In this document: positions 30,081 through 30,135 of the stretch, piece after piece
Position numbering within the stretch: position 1 is the first letter of the stretch
How the letters are laid out: the number at the start of each line of letters is the position of its first letter
Assembly: GCA_964628685.1 (NCBI GenBank)
Contig: CAZVNM010000011.1
Coordinates: forward strand, 1 to 30,135
Length of the DNA stretch: 30,135 bases
Source of the DNA: CALMEC01 sp964628685
GTDB lineage: Bacteria > Actinomycetota > Thermoleophilia > Miltoncostaeales > Miltoncostaeaceae
Reading direction: 5' to 3'
Position numbers and translations under genes: made by a program
Notes under the pieces: model-generated
Told to the model about the DNA's origin: nothing
The model's database searches: none
The model's input: the letters and a program-made list of their open reading frames with translations, nothing else

Positions 30081-30135
30081 AGGCGGTTGCGGGGGCGCCG
30101 AAGGGCGCCGCCTGAGTTCGCCGCCCAGGCGAACC
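30081..30135 (-). repeat. Structured repeat unit C3, cut by the window end
   Basis: The first 55 bp of another unit: the GGGGCGCC-gaag-GGCGCC hairpin and GTTCGCC-gccca-GGCGAAC. It is separated from C2 by ATCGGTCCGAGCCGAACGAG, very like the B4/B5 spacer. The array continues beyond the window. Confidence 0.85.

Overview
The window is very GC-rich DNA with short intergenic gaps, ATGA-type overlaps and several GTG/TTG starts. Gene content (CrcB/DUF190 fluoride-exporter operon, FabI, KtrA/KtrB-like potassium uptake, ECF sigma factors, LuxR-type regulators, a pilin-headgroup-like secreted protein, Dsb-type thiol enzymes) suggests an actinomycetote, perhaps a Thermoleophilia-like lineage. That placement is an inference from gene content; no rRNA is present.

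Layout: 1-2.9 kb holds small membrane, redox and hypothetical genes, then crcB-DUF190-crcB on the minus strand. 3.1-6.3 kb (plus) holds an exported 5'-nucleotidase, a class IV aminotransferase, an acylphosphatase and tRNA-Glu. 6.3-10.7 kb (minus) is regulatory and secretory: a zinc-ribbon protein, a stand-alone LuxR HTH, a tiny putative lipoprotein, a sigma factor with a membrane partner, a Cys-rich secreted protein and a LuxR regulator with a degenerate receiver. 11.0-11.2 kb holds tRNA-Val and tRNA-Asp. 11.3-17.2 kb holds a PRC-barrel protein, a 1-Cys peroxiredoxin, dsbB, fabI, the potassium-uptake pair and a SixA-type phosphatase. 17.8-19.2 kb is a SHOCT / unknown / DsbA-like operon. 20.4-25.2 kb holds citrate synthase, the pilin-headgroup-like protein and a NYN-LOTUS protein with a duplicated tail. 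25.5-29.5 kb holds a PASTA-like secreted protein, a propionyl-CoA synthetase gene interrupted by an amber codon, a DUF2568 membrane protein and an AhpD-like protein.

The most unusual content is a family of ~230-240 bp repeats in three arrays: A, 17261-17744, 2 units; B, 19224-20428, 5 units; C, 29573-end, 3 units with the last cut by the window. Arrays A and B begin within 0-16 nt of the stop codon of an upstream gene and lie in that gene's sense direction. The units carry conserved hairpins. In one stem most changes between copies keep pairing if the RNA is read in the sense direction (G-U wobbles, and a paired change in one copy). This points to a structured RNA element rather than coding sequence. 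The family has two subtypes that share one half and differ in the other. Array C abuts, in the middle of the reading frame, the last 27 codons of a Cys/Met-metabolism PLP enzyme.

Functional links: DsbA-like and DsbB-like proteins could serve the Cys-rich secreted proteins. Peroxiredoxin and AhpD-like proteins fit oxidative-stress defence. TrkH/TrkA-like proteins form a K+ uptake system, apparently co-transcribed with fabI.
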